The notes under the pieces are model-generated. The model did not search any database. It was not told where the DNA came from and worked only from the letters and a program-made list of their open reading frames with translations. A program made the translations under genes and the position numbers. Below are positions 45,531 through 57,296 of a stretch of DNA of 64,000 nt, one piece after another (position 1 is the first letter of the stretch; the number at the start of each line of letters is the position of its first letter). This DNA comes from Areca catechu (Eukaryota > Streptophyta > Magnoliopsida > Arecales > Arecaceae), in NCBI GenBank assembly GCA_021397845.1, contig CM038050.1, forward strand, positions 109,729,891 through 109,793,890, in the 5' to 3' direction.

Positions 45531-46289
45531 TGTTGGGATATCCTGGTTCAGCTATGAACCAGGCTCCGGTTCGACTTATCAAAGCCCCGGTTCTCCAAAC
45601 TATGGACTTCAAACTAAGTGAAGGCCAATCGCAAGCAACACAAGGCTTCAGCCGAACTACAACATCCGAAGGCCAGTCCTTCGAGTAGCACCTTCAGCCC
45701 CGGCCGAAGTCTGAAATACTCATCGACTTCCGAAGACACGAACTTCGGTCCACGCCATAGACATGATCTCCAGCCTGGGAAAAATACCAAGCCTTCGGCC
45801 CATGCAAGAGGAAACCCGAAGCTTGAACTATAATATATTCCAAAAAAGAAACTATAACCAATGGTTACAATCGACACTCATCATGCCATGATCATGGCAC
45901 GCAATTCTTGCAGCCACGCCTCCGATCTGGCCAGAACCACTCATTGACAACCCACGATCGCCAATCATGGGAGGATTGGCTCCCCATGATCTCCGGAAAA
46001 AGAGCGGGCCACAGACCGGAGGCCATCTTTTAAATATGGGTAAGAAGGATGGCTGAAGAGGTACGCATCAATAATCTCGCACACATACACTTTCAATCTC
46101 TAAGAACTCTTTTTCTCTTCCACTCTTGACATCTTCCCCATTCTGTGGCTGGAATCCGCCACTGACTTAGGCATCGGAGTGTCCTTCACCGGAACAACTC
46201 CGACATGGGACCTGTTTTGCAGGTGAACCAGGGAGCGGTCCTGCGACGCAGTGGCTCGGACCGGCCGATCCATGGACTCCACGCCAACA
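45531..46289 (+). repeat. E LTR 1
   Basis: It begins TGTTGGGATATCCTGG and ends CCACGCCAACA, 759 bp. A TATA-like TTTTAAATATGG lies near 46027. It contains repeated TTCG-rich sequence (CCGAAG, CTTCGG) between 45650 and 45830. Confidence 0.92.
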
Positions 46290-47752
46290 GATTGGCACGC
46301 CAGGAAGGAGGCAGCGTATTATTAACATTTGTTAAGCTCCCTCCTATACAAGGGGAAGAAACAAAGAATTTTTTGATAGCAAGAGGAAAAGCTCAAAATG
46401 CTTCTACAAGCCGGAGTTGTGCTCCATCTCAGGGGGGTGCACCCCCGGAGGAGAACGATGTTCCACCTCCCACGGTTGTTGTGGAAGCACAGCTGTTCGA
46501 AGCTCCAATGAACCAGGTCGCCAACCTAACGGCCATGGTTCAAGAGTTCCAAGACAGAGCCTTTCCGGTGGCAAACCCACCGGCTATTTATAGACATAGC
46601 TCTCGATCCCAAAGAAGGAGAGCACCACGGGAGGATTCAGCTCATCCCTCCCCCCGTTCTCGGCCCTCTCTCGAAGGCCGAACTTCGAGACTGCCTAGGT
46701 CTGCTGATTCCCCACAAAAAAGAAAAAGGCCTAGGCAAACTTCCTCCTCCTCCGAAGACTCCACTCCGGTGGAGAGAGCGCCCAAGCAGACTCTCGATTA
46801 TGACGGGAGGTTCAGAGCCATCGAATCAGAGATGGCAAGGGCGCGAGAACAGAGAATGTGGGATCAAAGAGATCCCGAGGACTTGATTGTGGGTGATCTA
46901 CGCCCACCCTACACCGACTGCATCATGGCTGAGAACATTCCTCGGCACTTCAGGGTTTCCCAGATGGAACCCTACAATGGCACCTCTGACCCCCTCGACC
47001 ATTTGGGTAGCTTCAAAGCCCATATGATGATCCAAGGAGCTTCGGATGCAATGTACTGTTTGGCATTCCCGGCTACCTTGAAGAAGTCCGCTCGGATATG
47101 GTACTCGAGCCTGCGCCCAGGTACCATCGATTTCTTTTTTGAATTAGAAAAATTATTTGTCTTGCATTTTAGGACCTGCCGCAAGACTCCTCGGAATACG
47201 GATACACTATTCCTCCTTCACCAGAATGAAGGAGAGAGCCTGAGAGATTACATCTCCAGGTTCAATGCGGCCACGCTTGAGATCCCTGATCTCAAGGAGC
47301 ACGTAGCCATGTCAGCACTAAAGAAGGGGCTTCGAACCTCTAAGCTTACTTTTTCCCTGGACAAAAAGTTTCCTAAAAGCTACGCTGAGCTCCTATCAAG
47401 GGCTCAAAAATATGCCGATGCCGAAGAGCAGGTGGCGAGTCAATGTTTGATTGAAGGGAAACCCCCTTCAAAGAAGAAGAATAACAGGGGGCAAGGCCCC
47501 CAAACTCCCAACAACAACGGCGGCAGATATACAGACCGCCGGAGAAGCCCTCCCAAGCCCAGAGCTTTGGGAGGAAGATTCGACTCCTACACCCTCCTCA
47601 ACCTCCCTCGAGAGAAGATCCTCATGGAGATAGAAAAAGAAAACTATCTCCAACAGCCCCGTCCCATGAAGGCCTCCTCTTCCGCAAGGAACAGGAACAA
47701 ATTCTGTCGATTCCACCGGGACCACAGCCACAACATAGAAGAATGCATCTAG
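46290..47752 (+). CDS. E body 1 gag (Tat-type Gypsy)
   Basis: The frame is open from inside the LTR; the first ATG after the LTR is at 46508 (MNQVANLTAMVQEFQ), which I take as the likeliest start, though earlier codons are conserved in copy 2. Order: Ser/Arg/Pro-rich segment (46600-46790), Retrotrans_gag domain with MEPYNGTSDPLDHLGSF, WYSSLRPGTIDFFFELEKLF, GESLRDYISRFN and KKGLRTSKLTFSL (about 46960-47360), a basic Asn/Pro region, and the knuckle-like FCRFHRDHSHNIEEC (C-X2-H-X4-H-X4-C) at about 47702-47746. It forms particles. TAG at 47750 replaces the expected Gln directly after the knuckle and is shared with copy 2. Confidence 0.88.
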
Positions 47753-48719
47753 CTGAGGGATGCGATCGAGGATCTCATCAAGAGATGATACCTAGGGCGG
47801 TACATCGATCGCCAGGGACCCTGGTCAGAAGCAACTGTTCCCCAGCCACCTCCCAAAGAGGCCGAATTGCCAAATCAAAGGCCCACCAACGGAGGTGTAG
47901 GGATGATACACCGGCCCACCAACTAGAGAAGGGATGAAGATGAAGCCTCAAAGCTCCTCAACCCTACTCAACTCAGAATGGCTAGTTGCATCGACTGAAC
48001 GACAACAGCCCGAATGACCCGATCTGAAAAATCGGTCAACTGCATAAAACAGAGTCTGATCCACTCACCTTATCGGTATGCCCGACGAGCGCAATGGATG
48101 GTCTAACTAGGCCACCAAAAAGATCAAAGGTGCAGGGATGGTTTTCGTAACCTACCTTACGGTGAATCCGAACATGCATCGAGGCAGGCTTGAACAGCCT
48201 ACCTTAATCATGATAGAAAGTGCACAAGGATGGTGTAAACACCCTACCCTACGGAAAATCCAAACACGTGCCTAAAAGGACCACTGTTGTCCTCTCTATC
48301 GGTCAAAAAAGGCTCTAGGGCAGCCCACTTCCGAAAGTCCTACTCTGGTCTGCAAAGGCTCTAAGGTAGCCCACTTTTGAAAGTCTGACTCCGGTCGGCA
48401 AAGGCTCTAGGGTAGCCCACTTCCGAAAGTCCGACTCCGATCGGTAGAGGCTCTAGGGCAGCTCACTTGCGACTGACCGCCAGGATAAGATCTATCCTTC
48501 ATCCAATGGGACAAGAAGAGCTGGCCTAGGGCCACCTACTTTTTCCCAATCCGGGAATGACACCTGTTCACCATCTGATTCTCAGATCATGATGGACAGC
48601 CCAATAGACGTCCCGTAATCATTTACTGCACCGTCTCTCAGGAAGAAAGAGACAAGGCCATAATACTCTCACATATCGTGGTAGATCTTCGCTTTGACAA
48701 CTGAGAGTAAGGGGCCAAC
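47753..48719 (+). other. E body 1 noncoding tail
   Basis: Remnant frame LRDAIEDLIKR continues briefly past the stop; then no ORF for about 900 bases where pol would be. It holds a 46-bp tandem repeat and the polypurine tract GAGAGTAAGGGG (about 48703-48714). Confidence 0.8.
48311..48478 (+). repeat. E 46-bp minisatellite, body 1
   Basis: Units starting GGCTCTAGGG at 48311, 48357, 48403 and 48449 (last partial) contain AGCCCACTT and GAAAGTCCGACTC. The spacing is exactly 46 bases. Confidence 0.92.
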
Positions 48720-49464
48720 TATTGGGATATCCTGGTTCAGCTACGAACCAGGCTCCGGTTTGACTTATCGAAGTCCCGGTTCTCCGGTCTAAGCAAAGTC
48801 CAATCGCAAGCAACTCAAGGCTTCACACCGAACTACAACATTCGAAGGCCAGTCATTCGGGTAGCACCTTCGGAATCGGTCGAAGTCTGAACTACTCTTC
48901 AACTTTCGAAGACACGAACTTCGGTCCCCGCCATACACATGATCTCCAGCCTTGGGGAAATACCAAGCCTTCGAACCACGCAAGGGAAAACCCGAAGCTT
49001 GAACAACAATTTATTCCAAAAAGGAAACTGTAACCAACGGTTACAATCGACACTCATCATGCCATGATCATGGCATGCAATTCCTACAGCCACGCCTCCA
49101 TCTGGCCGAAACCGCTCATTGACAACCCATGATCGCCAATCATGGGAGGATTGGCTCCCCATGATCTCCGGGAAAAGAGCGGGCCACAGACCGGAGGCCA
49201 TCTTTTAAATATGGGTAAGAAGGATGGCTCAAGAGGTACGCGTGAATAATCTCGCACACATACACTTTCAATCTCTAAGAACTCTTTTTCTCTTCCACTC
49301 TTGACATCTTCCCCACTCTGTGGCTGGAATCCGCCATTGACTTAGGCATCGGAGTGTCCTTCACCGGAACAACTCCGGCATCGGACCTGTTTTGCAGGTG
49401 AACCAGGGAGCGGTCCTGCGACGCAGCGGCTCGGACCGGCCGATCCAAGGACTCCATGCTAACA
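48720..49464 (+). repeat. E LTR 2 (central)
   Basis: It starts TATTGGGATATCC (G to A in the terminal TG) and ends CATGCTAACA; 745 bp. Serves as 3' LTR of body 1 and 5' LTR of body 2. Confidence 0.92.
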
Positions 49465-50926
49465 AATTGGCATGCTAGGAAGGGGGCAGCGTATTATTAA
49501 CATTTGTTAAGCTCCCTCCTATACAAGGGGAAGAAACAAAGAATTTTTTGATAGCAAGAGGAAAAGCTCAAAATGCTTCTACAAGCCGGAGTTGTACTCC
49601 GTCTCAGGGGGGTGCACCCCCGGAGGAGAACGATGTTCCACCTCCCATGGTTGTTGTGGAAGCACAGCTGTTCGAAGCTCCAATGAACCAGGTCGCCAAC
49701 CTAACGGCCATGGTTCAAGAGTTCCAAGACAGAGCCTTTCCGGTGGCAAACCCACCGGCTATTTATAGACATAGCTCTCGATCCCAAAGAAGGAGAGCAC
49801 CACCGGAGGATTCAGCGCATCCCTCCCCCCGTTCTCGGCCCTCTCTCGAAGGCCAAACTTTGAGACTGCCGAGGTCTGCTGATTCCCCACAAAAAAGGAA
49901 AAGGCCTAGGCAAACTTCCTCCTCCTCCGAAGACTCCACTCCGGTGGAGAGAGCGCCCAAGCAGACTCTCGATTATGACGGGAGGTTCAGAGCCATCGAA
50001 TCAGAGATGGCAAGGGCACGAGAACAGAGAATGTGGGATCAAAGAGATCCTGAGGACTTGATTGTGGGTGATCTACGCCCACCCTACATCGATTGCATCA
50101 TGGCTGTGGACATTCCTCGACTCTTCAGGGTTTCCCAGATGGAACCCTACGATGGCACCTCTGACCCCCTCGACCATTTGGGCAGCTTCAAAGCCCATAT
50201 GATGATCCAAGGAGCTTCGGATGCAATGTACTATTTGGCATTCCCGGCTACCTTGAAGAAGTATGCTCGGATATGGTACTCGAGCCTGCGCCCAGGTACC
50301 ATCGATTCCTTTTTCGAGTTAGAAAAATTGTTTGTCTTGCATTTTAGGAGCTGCCGCAAGACTCCTCGGAATACGGATACACTATTCCTCCTTCACCAAA
50401 TGAAGGAGAGAGCCTGAGAGATTACATCTCCAGGTTCAATGCGGCCATGCTTGAGATCCCTGATCTCAAGGAGCACGTAGCCATGTCAGCACTAAAGAAG
50501 GGGCTTCGAACCTCTAAGCTTACTTTTTCCCTGGACAAAAAGTTCCCTAAAAGCTATGCTGAGCTCCTATCAAGGGCTCAGAAATACGCCGATGCCGAAG
50601 AGCAGGTGGCGAGTCGACATTTGATTGAAGGGAAACCCACTTCAAAGAAGAAGAATAACAGGGGACAAGGCCCCCAAACTCCCAACAACAACGGCGGCGG
50701 ATATACAGACCGCCGGAGAAGCCCTCCCAAGCCCAGAGCATTGGGAGGAAGATTCGACTCCAACACCCTCCTCAACCTCCCTCGAGAGAAGATCCTCATG
50801 GAGATAGAAAAAGAAAACTATCTCCAACAGCCCCGTCCCATGAAGGCCTCCTCTTCCGCAAGGAACAGGAACAAATTCTGCTGATTCCACCGTGACCACA
50901 GCCACAACATAGAAGAATGCATCTAG
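49465..50926 (+). pseudogene. E body 2 gag, frameshifted
   Basis: Nearly identical to body 1 gag. A one-base loss near 50398 (CACCAAATG for CACCAGAATG) shifts the frame inside the gag domain, and TGA at about 50881-50883 falls inside the knuckle, after its first Cys. The TAG after the knuckle at the place shared with body 1 follows. The gag domain up to the shift is otherwise intact (MEPYDGTSDPLDHLGSF). Confidence 0.88.
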
Positions 50927-51892
50927 CTGAGGGATGCGATCGAGGATCTCATCAAGAGAGGATACCTGGGGCGGTACATCGGTCGCCAGGGACCCCGGTC
51001 GGAAGCAACTGTTCCCCAGCCACCTCCCAAAGAGGCTGAATTGCCAAATCAAAGGCCTACCAACGGATGTGTAGGGATGATACACCGGCCCACCAACTGG
51101 AGAAGGGATGAAGATGAAGTCTCAAAGCTCCTCAACCCTACTCAACTCAGAACGGCTAGTTGCATCGACTGAACGACAACAGCCCGAATGACCCGATTTG
51201 AAAAATCGATCAACTGCATAAAAGAGAGTCTGATCCACTCACCTTATCGGTATGCCCGACGAGCGCAATGGATGGTCTAACTAGGCCACCAAAAAGATCA
51301 AAGGTGCAGGGATGGTTTTCGTAACCTACCCTACAGTGAATCTGAACACGTGCCGAGGCAGGCCTGAACAGCCTACCTTAATCATGATAGAAAGTGCACA
51401 AGGATGGTGTAAACACCCTACCCTACGGAAAATCTAAACACGTGCCTAAAAGGACCACTGTTGTCCTCTCTGTCGATCAAAAAAGGCTCTAGGGCAGCCC
51501 ACTTTCGAAAGTCCTACTCTGGTCGGCAAAGGCTCTAGGGTAGCCCACTTTTGAAAGTCTGACTCCGGTCGGCAAAGGCTCTAGGGTATCCTACTTCTGA
51601 AAGTCCGACTCCGATCGACAAAGACTTTAGGGCAGCTCACTTGCGACTGACCGCCAGGATAAGATCTATCCTTCATCCAACGGGACAAGAAGAGCTAGCC
51701 TAGGGCCACCTGCTTTTCCCCAATCTGGGAATGGCACTTGTCCACCATCTGATTCTCAGATCATGGTGGACAGCCCAATAGACATCCCGTAATCATTTAC
51801 TGCACCGTCTCTCAGGAAGAAAGAGACAAGGCCATAATACTCTCACATATCGAGGTAGATCTTCGCTTCGACAATTGAGAGTAGGGGGCAAC
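50927..51892 (+). other. E body 2 noncoding tail
   Basis: Same content as body 1 tail. The 46-bp minisatellite occupies about 51485-51645, with the last unit more diverged. Polypurine tract GAGAGTAGGGGG at about 51878-51889. Confidence 0.85.
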
Positions 51893-52636
51893 TATTGGAA
51901 TATCCTGGTTCAGCTACGAACCAGGCTCCGGTTTGACTTATCGAAGTCCCGATTCTCCGGTCTAAGCAAAGTCCAATCGCAAGCAACTCAAGGATTCACA
52001 CCGAACTACAACATTCGAAGGCCAGTCTTTCGGGTAGCACCTTCGGCCTCGGTCGAAGTCTGAACTACTCTTCAACTTTCGAAGACACGAACTTCGGTCC
52101 CCGCCATAGACATGATCTCCGGCCTTGGGGAAATACCAAGCCTTCAACCCACGCAAGGGAAAACCCGAAGCTTGAACCATAATTTGTTCCAAAAAGGAAA
52201 CTGTAACCAACGGTTACAATCGACACTCATCATGCCATGATCATGGCATGCAATTCCTGCAGCCACTCCTCCATCTGGCCGAAACCGCTCATTGACAACC
52301 CACGATCGCCAATCATGGGAGAGATTGCTCCCCATGATCTCTGGGAAAAGAGTGGGCCACAGACCGGAGGCCATCTTTTAAATATGGATAAGAAGGATGG
52401 CTCAAGAGGTACGCATGAATAATCTCGCACACATACACTTTCAATCTCTAAGAACTCTTTTTCTCTTCCACTCTCGACATCTTCCCCATTCTGTGGCTAG
52501 AATCTGCCACTGACTTGGCATCGGAGTGTCCTCCGCCGAAACAACTCTAGCAAGGGACCTATTTTGCAGGTGAACCAGGGAGCGGTCCTGCGATGCAGCG
52601 GCTCCGACCGGCCGATCAAGAGACTCCACGCCAACA
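51893..52636 (+). repeat. E LTR 3
   Basis: It starts TATTGGAATATCC, the same G-to-A terminal change as LTR 2, and ends CCACGCCAACA; 744 bp. Confidence 0.92.
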
Positions 52637-53607
52637 AGACTGAAATTCATCCTAGAGAGGGAGGAAGTAACCAACCTAGGTAATCTTTTTGCCAATCAAC
52701 TCTTAGTAGAAATAAGATTGTTTCATAACATAGTTAGTAGGATCTTTTCTAAAAACTAGAAGATTTGATCGAGTTATTGAAAAGGATATAGCTATGATGT
52801 GTGTACTGATTCAAGGGAAACCAACAAACATGCCATTCATGATGTTAGAGCAAATAAAAGAAGTAGCTAAGAGGTCTAGGTGTTCATGCTATGGCATGGT
52901 TTTCACCTTGATATTCACAGAGTTTGGGGATGGACTAGAAGAAGAAGACCTGAAGAGGCTGGTGCACACATACTACTATAATGATCGGTCTCTATATCAC
53001 ATTGGATATCGCAAAGTAGATGGTAGATGGATTTGGAGAGGCTTAGGATAGGAGCCAGCAGGGGAAGATGAGAAGGAAGAAAAGCACCCTCATGAAGTCG
53101 TAGATACCTCTAGCTTCACAACCAGCCCTAGCACCAACCACATCTGAGCCACTAGCCCTACTTTTGAGACTTCAGCAATAGCATCACTTGGAGTAGTAGC
53201 TACATCAGAGGGCTATCCTATCCCTTTGCCATCTACCCCACCAGCTACACTTAAAACACAACCAGTGAAGCAGACACAGACTAGTCCAGGGATAGTTAAT
53301 GTGATCATTCAGTGGATAGATTCTCTATTTTCATGTCTTAGAGCTGACATCTTAAGTATATATGACAAGCTCTAGAGTGCATTTTAGAGATCATATAATG
53401 AGCTTCGTTAGGATTTGACTACATTGACATTGAGAGTTAAGGTCTTGAAGAAGATCAAGGGATAGTACGCTAGACTGACCGATACATCTACATTGACACA
53501 GGAGGCAGCCAAACTTTCCAAGAAGATCAAGGATACCATCATATCCCAGCATGGTAGCACTGGTATAATCCACCAGGCCATTCAACGATTGGAGTCCTAG
53601 TTGGAAA
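52637..53607 (+). pseudogene. D ORF3, 3' part
   Basis: Resumes with ILEREEVTNLGNLFANQL and EIRLFHNIVSRIF, matching ILEREDVSG and ANQLSLEMRVLHHIIARI of B. An open piece from 52794 to 53051 (PFMMLEQIKEVAKRSRC, FTLIFTEFGDGL, SLYHIGYRKVDGRWIWRGLG) covers the end of the conserved domain. A Pro/Thr/Ala-rich part and helical segments follow to about 53600 with several stops. F begins at 53608. It confirms that E sits in the middle of the ORF3 domain. Confidence 0.8.
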
Positions 53608-55092
53608 TGTTAGAAATCGCCTAGGAATTTATGCATGGTTTTTTTAAAAATTTGTAGTAAAAATAGATCTATTTTAAACTATTTCAAATAGAAAAATATA
53701 TACATAGAACAAATCTAATAAACTCTACAAGGATCATAACATAATATGTAGTATAAAAAATAAAAATAGCATATATTGATCTAACCGATGCACACTATAG
53801 ATCATATCTACAAACAATATAAAATCAATTTTCATACTTAATCATGAGTTGATGATCGATGCTATTGATGGCACGTGGTAAAGGCTCTTTATGTCACTTT
53901 ATAGCTGCATAGGATGTTTGGCCTTTATGAATCATCCATATGAAGCCTTACATTATCAACTTTCTAGGACTGCTAGATCCATGCAAAGGCCACTGGATGG
54001 CTGAATATAAAATATTTCTTAGATCTTCTTGAACCTTTCAAGAAGATCAAGAATTGGAGGACAAAGAGAATCAAGCGTTGAGAAAAAATAAAATCTAAAA
54101 GACTCTCTTTTATTTTCTTTTTCCCTCTCCTTAGAAGACCTAGCACTAGAATCTAAGAAAAACCCTTCATGCCTATCTTGATTTCATGCCCCCTCTCTCT
54201 TATTTTTTTGGCAATTTCACTTCAGATTTCACCTTGTAATAGGGATCTTAATGTTTCACATACGATTAAAATTTGAATTGAAATTGCATTGATTAGAGGA
54301 GGATTTAGATTAGGATAAGGTGATATAGTTTGAATAGGACTAGGAGTGATATTCCCAAAAGAACTTCAATTAAATTCAAATAAATCCAGATTTAATTCAA
54401 ACCAATCCTAATCTAAAAAGGAATGAGGCAGGACAAAAAAACTATTTTTTTTCATGAAAAATTCATAAAAAAATTCTAGAAATGTGTGAAGAACTTTTAG
54501 AAAAGAAAACAAGTTGAATTAGGTTAGGGTTTGACCAAGATTTGACCAAAATTAGTCAGGAACCAAAACTAATTTAGTTATAACTAATTTAATTAACTTG
54601 ATCCCAATCCAATTGTGTAACAATTAGACTTAATTAAATTTTAATTAAATCTAAAATCAATCGATCCCAAGTTAGAATCAAACTAAAATTAGAAATCCTT
54701 AGTGATTAAATCATCAAATAACCTAATTGGGTGAAACCCAATTGGACAAGATTCAATTAAGCTTGACCAAAATCGCTTTTTTCAATCAAATTAAGCTAAT
54801 TAGCAATCTAATTACTAATTAATCCTTTATAATTAATTAAGAATTTATAAAATTTATATAGGATTAATTGTTAATCATACATATAATTTTGTTGCTAAAT
54901 GATTTTTAATTATTAATCAGCCATTATGATCGGTCAAAAACTTCTTATGTATATGACCCCATAGATTTGAACACCAAGCTAGTAGCCTAGGAACCAATTC
55001 CTGAACTAATCGATGCAACCATCTAGCAATAGTGCCCGACATCTAGAAAGGTTGAATGTTCGCGAAGCAACATTCAGAAACCCAGGCATATG
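53608..55092 (-). repeat. F 3' LTR, distal part
   Basis: From the LTR end (plus strand TGTTAGAAATCGCC) to the G target duplicate ATATG at 55088-55092. AT-rich with no supported ORF. Confidence 0.75.
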
Positions 55093-56455
55093 GGGTGTGG
55101 ATACCAGGGCTAGAAAGAAACGATAGGTTAATCCCACATCCCTGTGGATTACCTGTGAATGAAGCCCTAAGCCCAAGTGCCAAATCACTTGTAAATAAAC
55201 CCTAAGCCCCAGTTTTTAAAACCCTAATTTCAATATGGGGCATAGTTATTTTTTAAAATTCTATTATTTTAGCCCAGTTGGATTTAGGCCCAAACCCTAT
55301 TTACCAAGTTGAGTCATGTATATATACAGACAAACCCTATTTACCAGCTTGAGCCCGTATTTAATTTTTGTTATGCCTTTTGATCAAATTGGGTTCTAAT
55401 TGATCAAGTTGGGCTTGAAGTTAGTTACAATTGAGTCCTTGTAATTAGTTAGTTGGCTTTAATTAGTTATTGAGTCATGAGATTAGTTATTGAGTCCTAT
55501 AATACAAGAGGGGACTCAAGTCAAGATCCCATGTGACTCCATGTGCTAACCCAAATCAATTCTTGGTGCCACCCTTTCACATGCGCCACCTCATCAAGCT
55601 TTGGATGCCCATGACACATCACCAAAACTTGTCACATGCTACAAGCCTCAACCCAAGCCAAGTCATTTATCTTGGTCGGCCACATGAAGAATGAAGTTAT
55701 TGACACTTGTTTTAAGAGGAGTAAAAGAAGAGTTTAAACATAAGTTAGTGCCAAGAAGGAGTTTGGACTCCCATTCTTTCTTATTTTTCTTGTCGCCAAA
55801 TCCAAGAAGAGTTGGCCAAGCCCATCACAAGAATTCCTTCTCAAAGGGGCGCCTATCAAGGAGAAGATTCAAGGGAGTTTCTTGCTTCAAGCCAATCAAG
55901 TTCCAAGCAATCAATAATTCAAGAACTCTAGAGTCCCATTTAAAAGAAAGCATTTGAATTTCAAATCTAAGAAGGAGGATGGGATGCCATATTCATCCAC
56001 ATTGTTGCCCAATTCAAAATTAAGGAGTGGTTTTATGAGATCTCTTGCATTTGTTACCAATTTAAGAGGAAGGAGAAAGGCCTCTTCCTTCTTCTCGCCC
56101 CAAATAGGATGAAGATGCCTTGTTATCTCCCACCTTGATGAAGCCAATCCCATGTTGTTGCCCAAGCTAGATAAAGGCCAAGAAAAGATCAAGTTCAAGA
56201 GTTCATGACACCAGGAGAAGAAATTCCAAGGAGTTGCTGTCCAAGAAGAGCTAATTCAAGACTTTGTAACCTACACTTCTCATGTTTGTGGTCTATAAAT
56301 ACCACCATCAACCCCTTTTGTAAAATTAATTCTTATTCATGAAATAAAGGAGATATTCTCTGTCATTCCTTTGCTGTGATGGCATTGCGGGGTGTGAGAC
56401 CCTAAATTTCTTTGTTCTTCAGAGCATTGCGGGGTGTGAGACCCTGGTTATCCAA
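55093..56455 (+). repeat. G LTR 1, 3'-truncated
   Basis: Collinear with LTR 3 up to GTTATCCAA. TATA box CTATAAATA at 56293-56301; AATAAA near 56345; two copies of a roughly 50-bp unit with GCGGGGTGTGAGACCCT near the end. Confidence 0.88.
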
Positions 56456-57296
56456 TGTTTCTAGAACCATTAGGTTACACTTTTTTGAGGTTTGCATGTT
56501 CATGAATCCTTTGACCCTGTTAGATTTGCCACCTATTTCTGGAGAATGTTATGGCATCTATTAGGAGTTCATGTCAAGTTTTAATCTGCATGTCAACGCC
56601 AACCAAGGATCAAGCACAGAATTGAAATTAAGGACTTAAAAAATAAATAAATAAATAAATTTTCTTCACTAGGAATGCATAGTTGAGTCTATTAGATGTT
56701 TGCAGTGTCATATGCACAATACATTAAAAAATTGTATAATGAAATAAATAAAAAGATCAAAGAAAGCAATGAATTATATAAATATATGGCCAATCCAAGA
56801 AAAAGACTCAAAGAATTCAATGAAGGAGACTTCGTCATGATCAGGCTATGACCTGAATGGTTCCCACCAGGAACCATAAAAAATCTACATGCCCACAATG
56901 CTAGACCATACAAAGTAGTTAAGAAAATTGGACCTAATGCCTATGTGCTTAAGTTACCACCTGAGCTAGGTATTAGTTCTACTTTCAACATTTTAGACCT
57001 TATAGAGATGGGAGCCAACGATGATACCCAGTGAGCCTTTTGAGCCAGATTCCATCCTTGAGAGTGAGCCAACCCATGAGTGTCCACCAGCCAAACTACC
57101 AGAGAGGGTAGATTATCACTACTCGAAGCAAAGACTATCAACAATATCTGGTTCGTTGGCAAGGATGATCCAAGATTGATGATTCTTTGATCACTAGAGA
57201 AGATTTACAATGGATTGATCCTGACTTAATAGAACACTATCATAGCAGAGTTGACCCATACTCGACAGGATCGAGTTTCTCCCATCCGAGGAGAAT
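56456..57296 (+). pseudogene. G body 1: integrase tail and chromodomain remnant
   Basis: After an unassigned 200 bases and an AAAT microsatellite (about 56638-56660) the frame gives NPRKRLKEFNEGDFVMIRL, PPGTIKNLHAHNARPYKV, KKIGPNAYVLKLPPELG and STFNILDLIEM (about 56790-57010), a Gypsy integrase C-terminal domain, then the degraded chromodomain region with YQQYLVRWQG-like sequence (about 57118-57170). The polypurine context CCGAGGAGAAT precedes LTR 2. A TGA interrupts the PEWFPP segment and there are frame changes. No RT or integrase core. Confidence 0.82.

Larger units (their letters stand above)
45531..52636 (+). mobile_element. Element E: gag-only Tat-type Gypsy tandem array
   Basis: Three LTRs (45531-46289, 48720-49464, 51893-52636) alternate with two bodies of 2430 and 2428 bp. 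The array is flanked by GGACT (45526-45530) and AGACT (52637-52641), a target duplication with one mismatch, so it behaves as a single insertion. Each body encodes only a gag; no protease, RT, RNase H or integrase is present. This is the layout described for gag-bearing non-autonomous LTR elements (TR-GAG). The gag type, with a C-H-H-C knuckle, points to the Tat group. Confidence 0.9.
38340..53607 (+). mobile_element. Element D: old SIRE-type Copia, interrupted by E and truncated by F
   Basis: LTR, Met-tRNA primer site, gag, pol and ORF3 in SIRE order, all heavily decayed. E (45531-52636) splits ORF3, and F begins at 53608 while still in or just past ORF3, so D's tail and 3' LTR lie beyond the window. 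The LTR start at 38340 (TGTATAGATC) is chosen from the TG and from the resulting length, 1681 bp, equal to A's LTR; no second LTR is available to test it. Confidence 0.8.

Noticed and set aside
49763..50799. Minus-strand frames opposite E gag
   Set aside because: GC-rich antisense shadows of a well-supported gag.
55691..56198. Frames in the G LTRs on both strands
   Set aside because: Repeated at the same LTR offset in the other copies (57900-58300, 60131-60754) with frames not conserved; LTR noncoding sequence.
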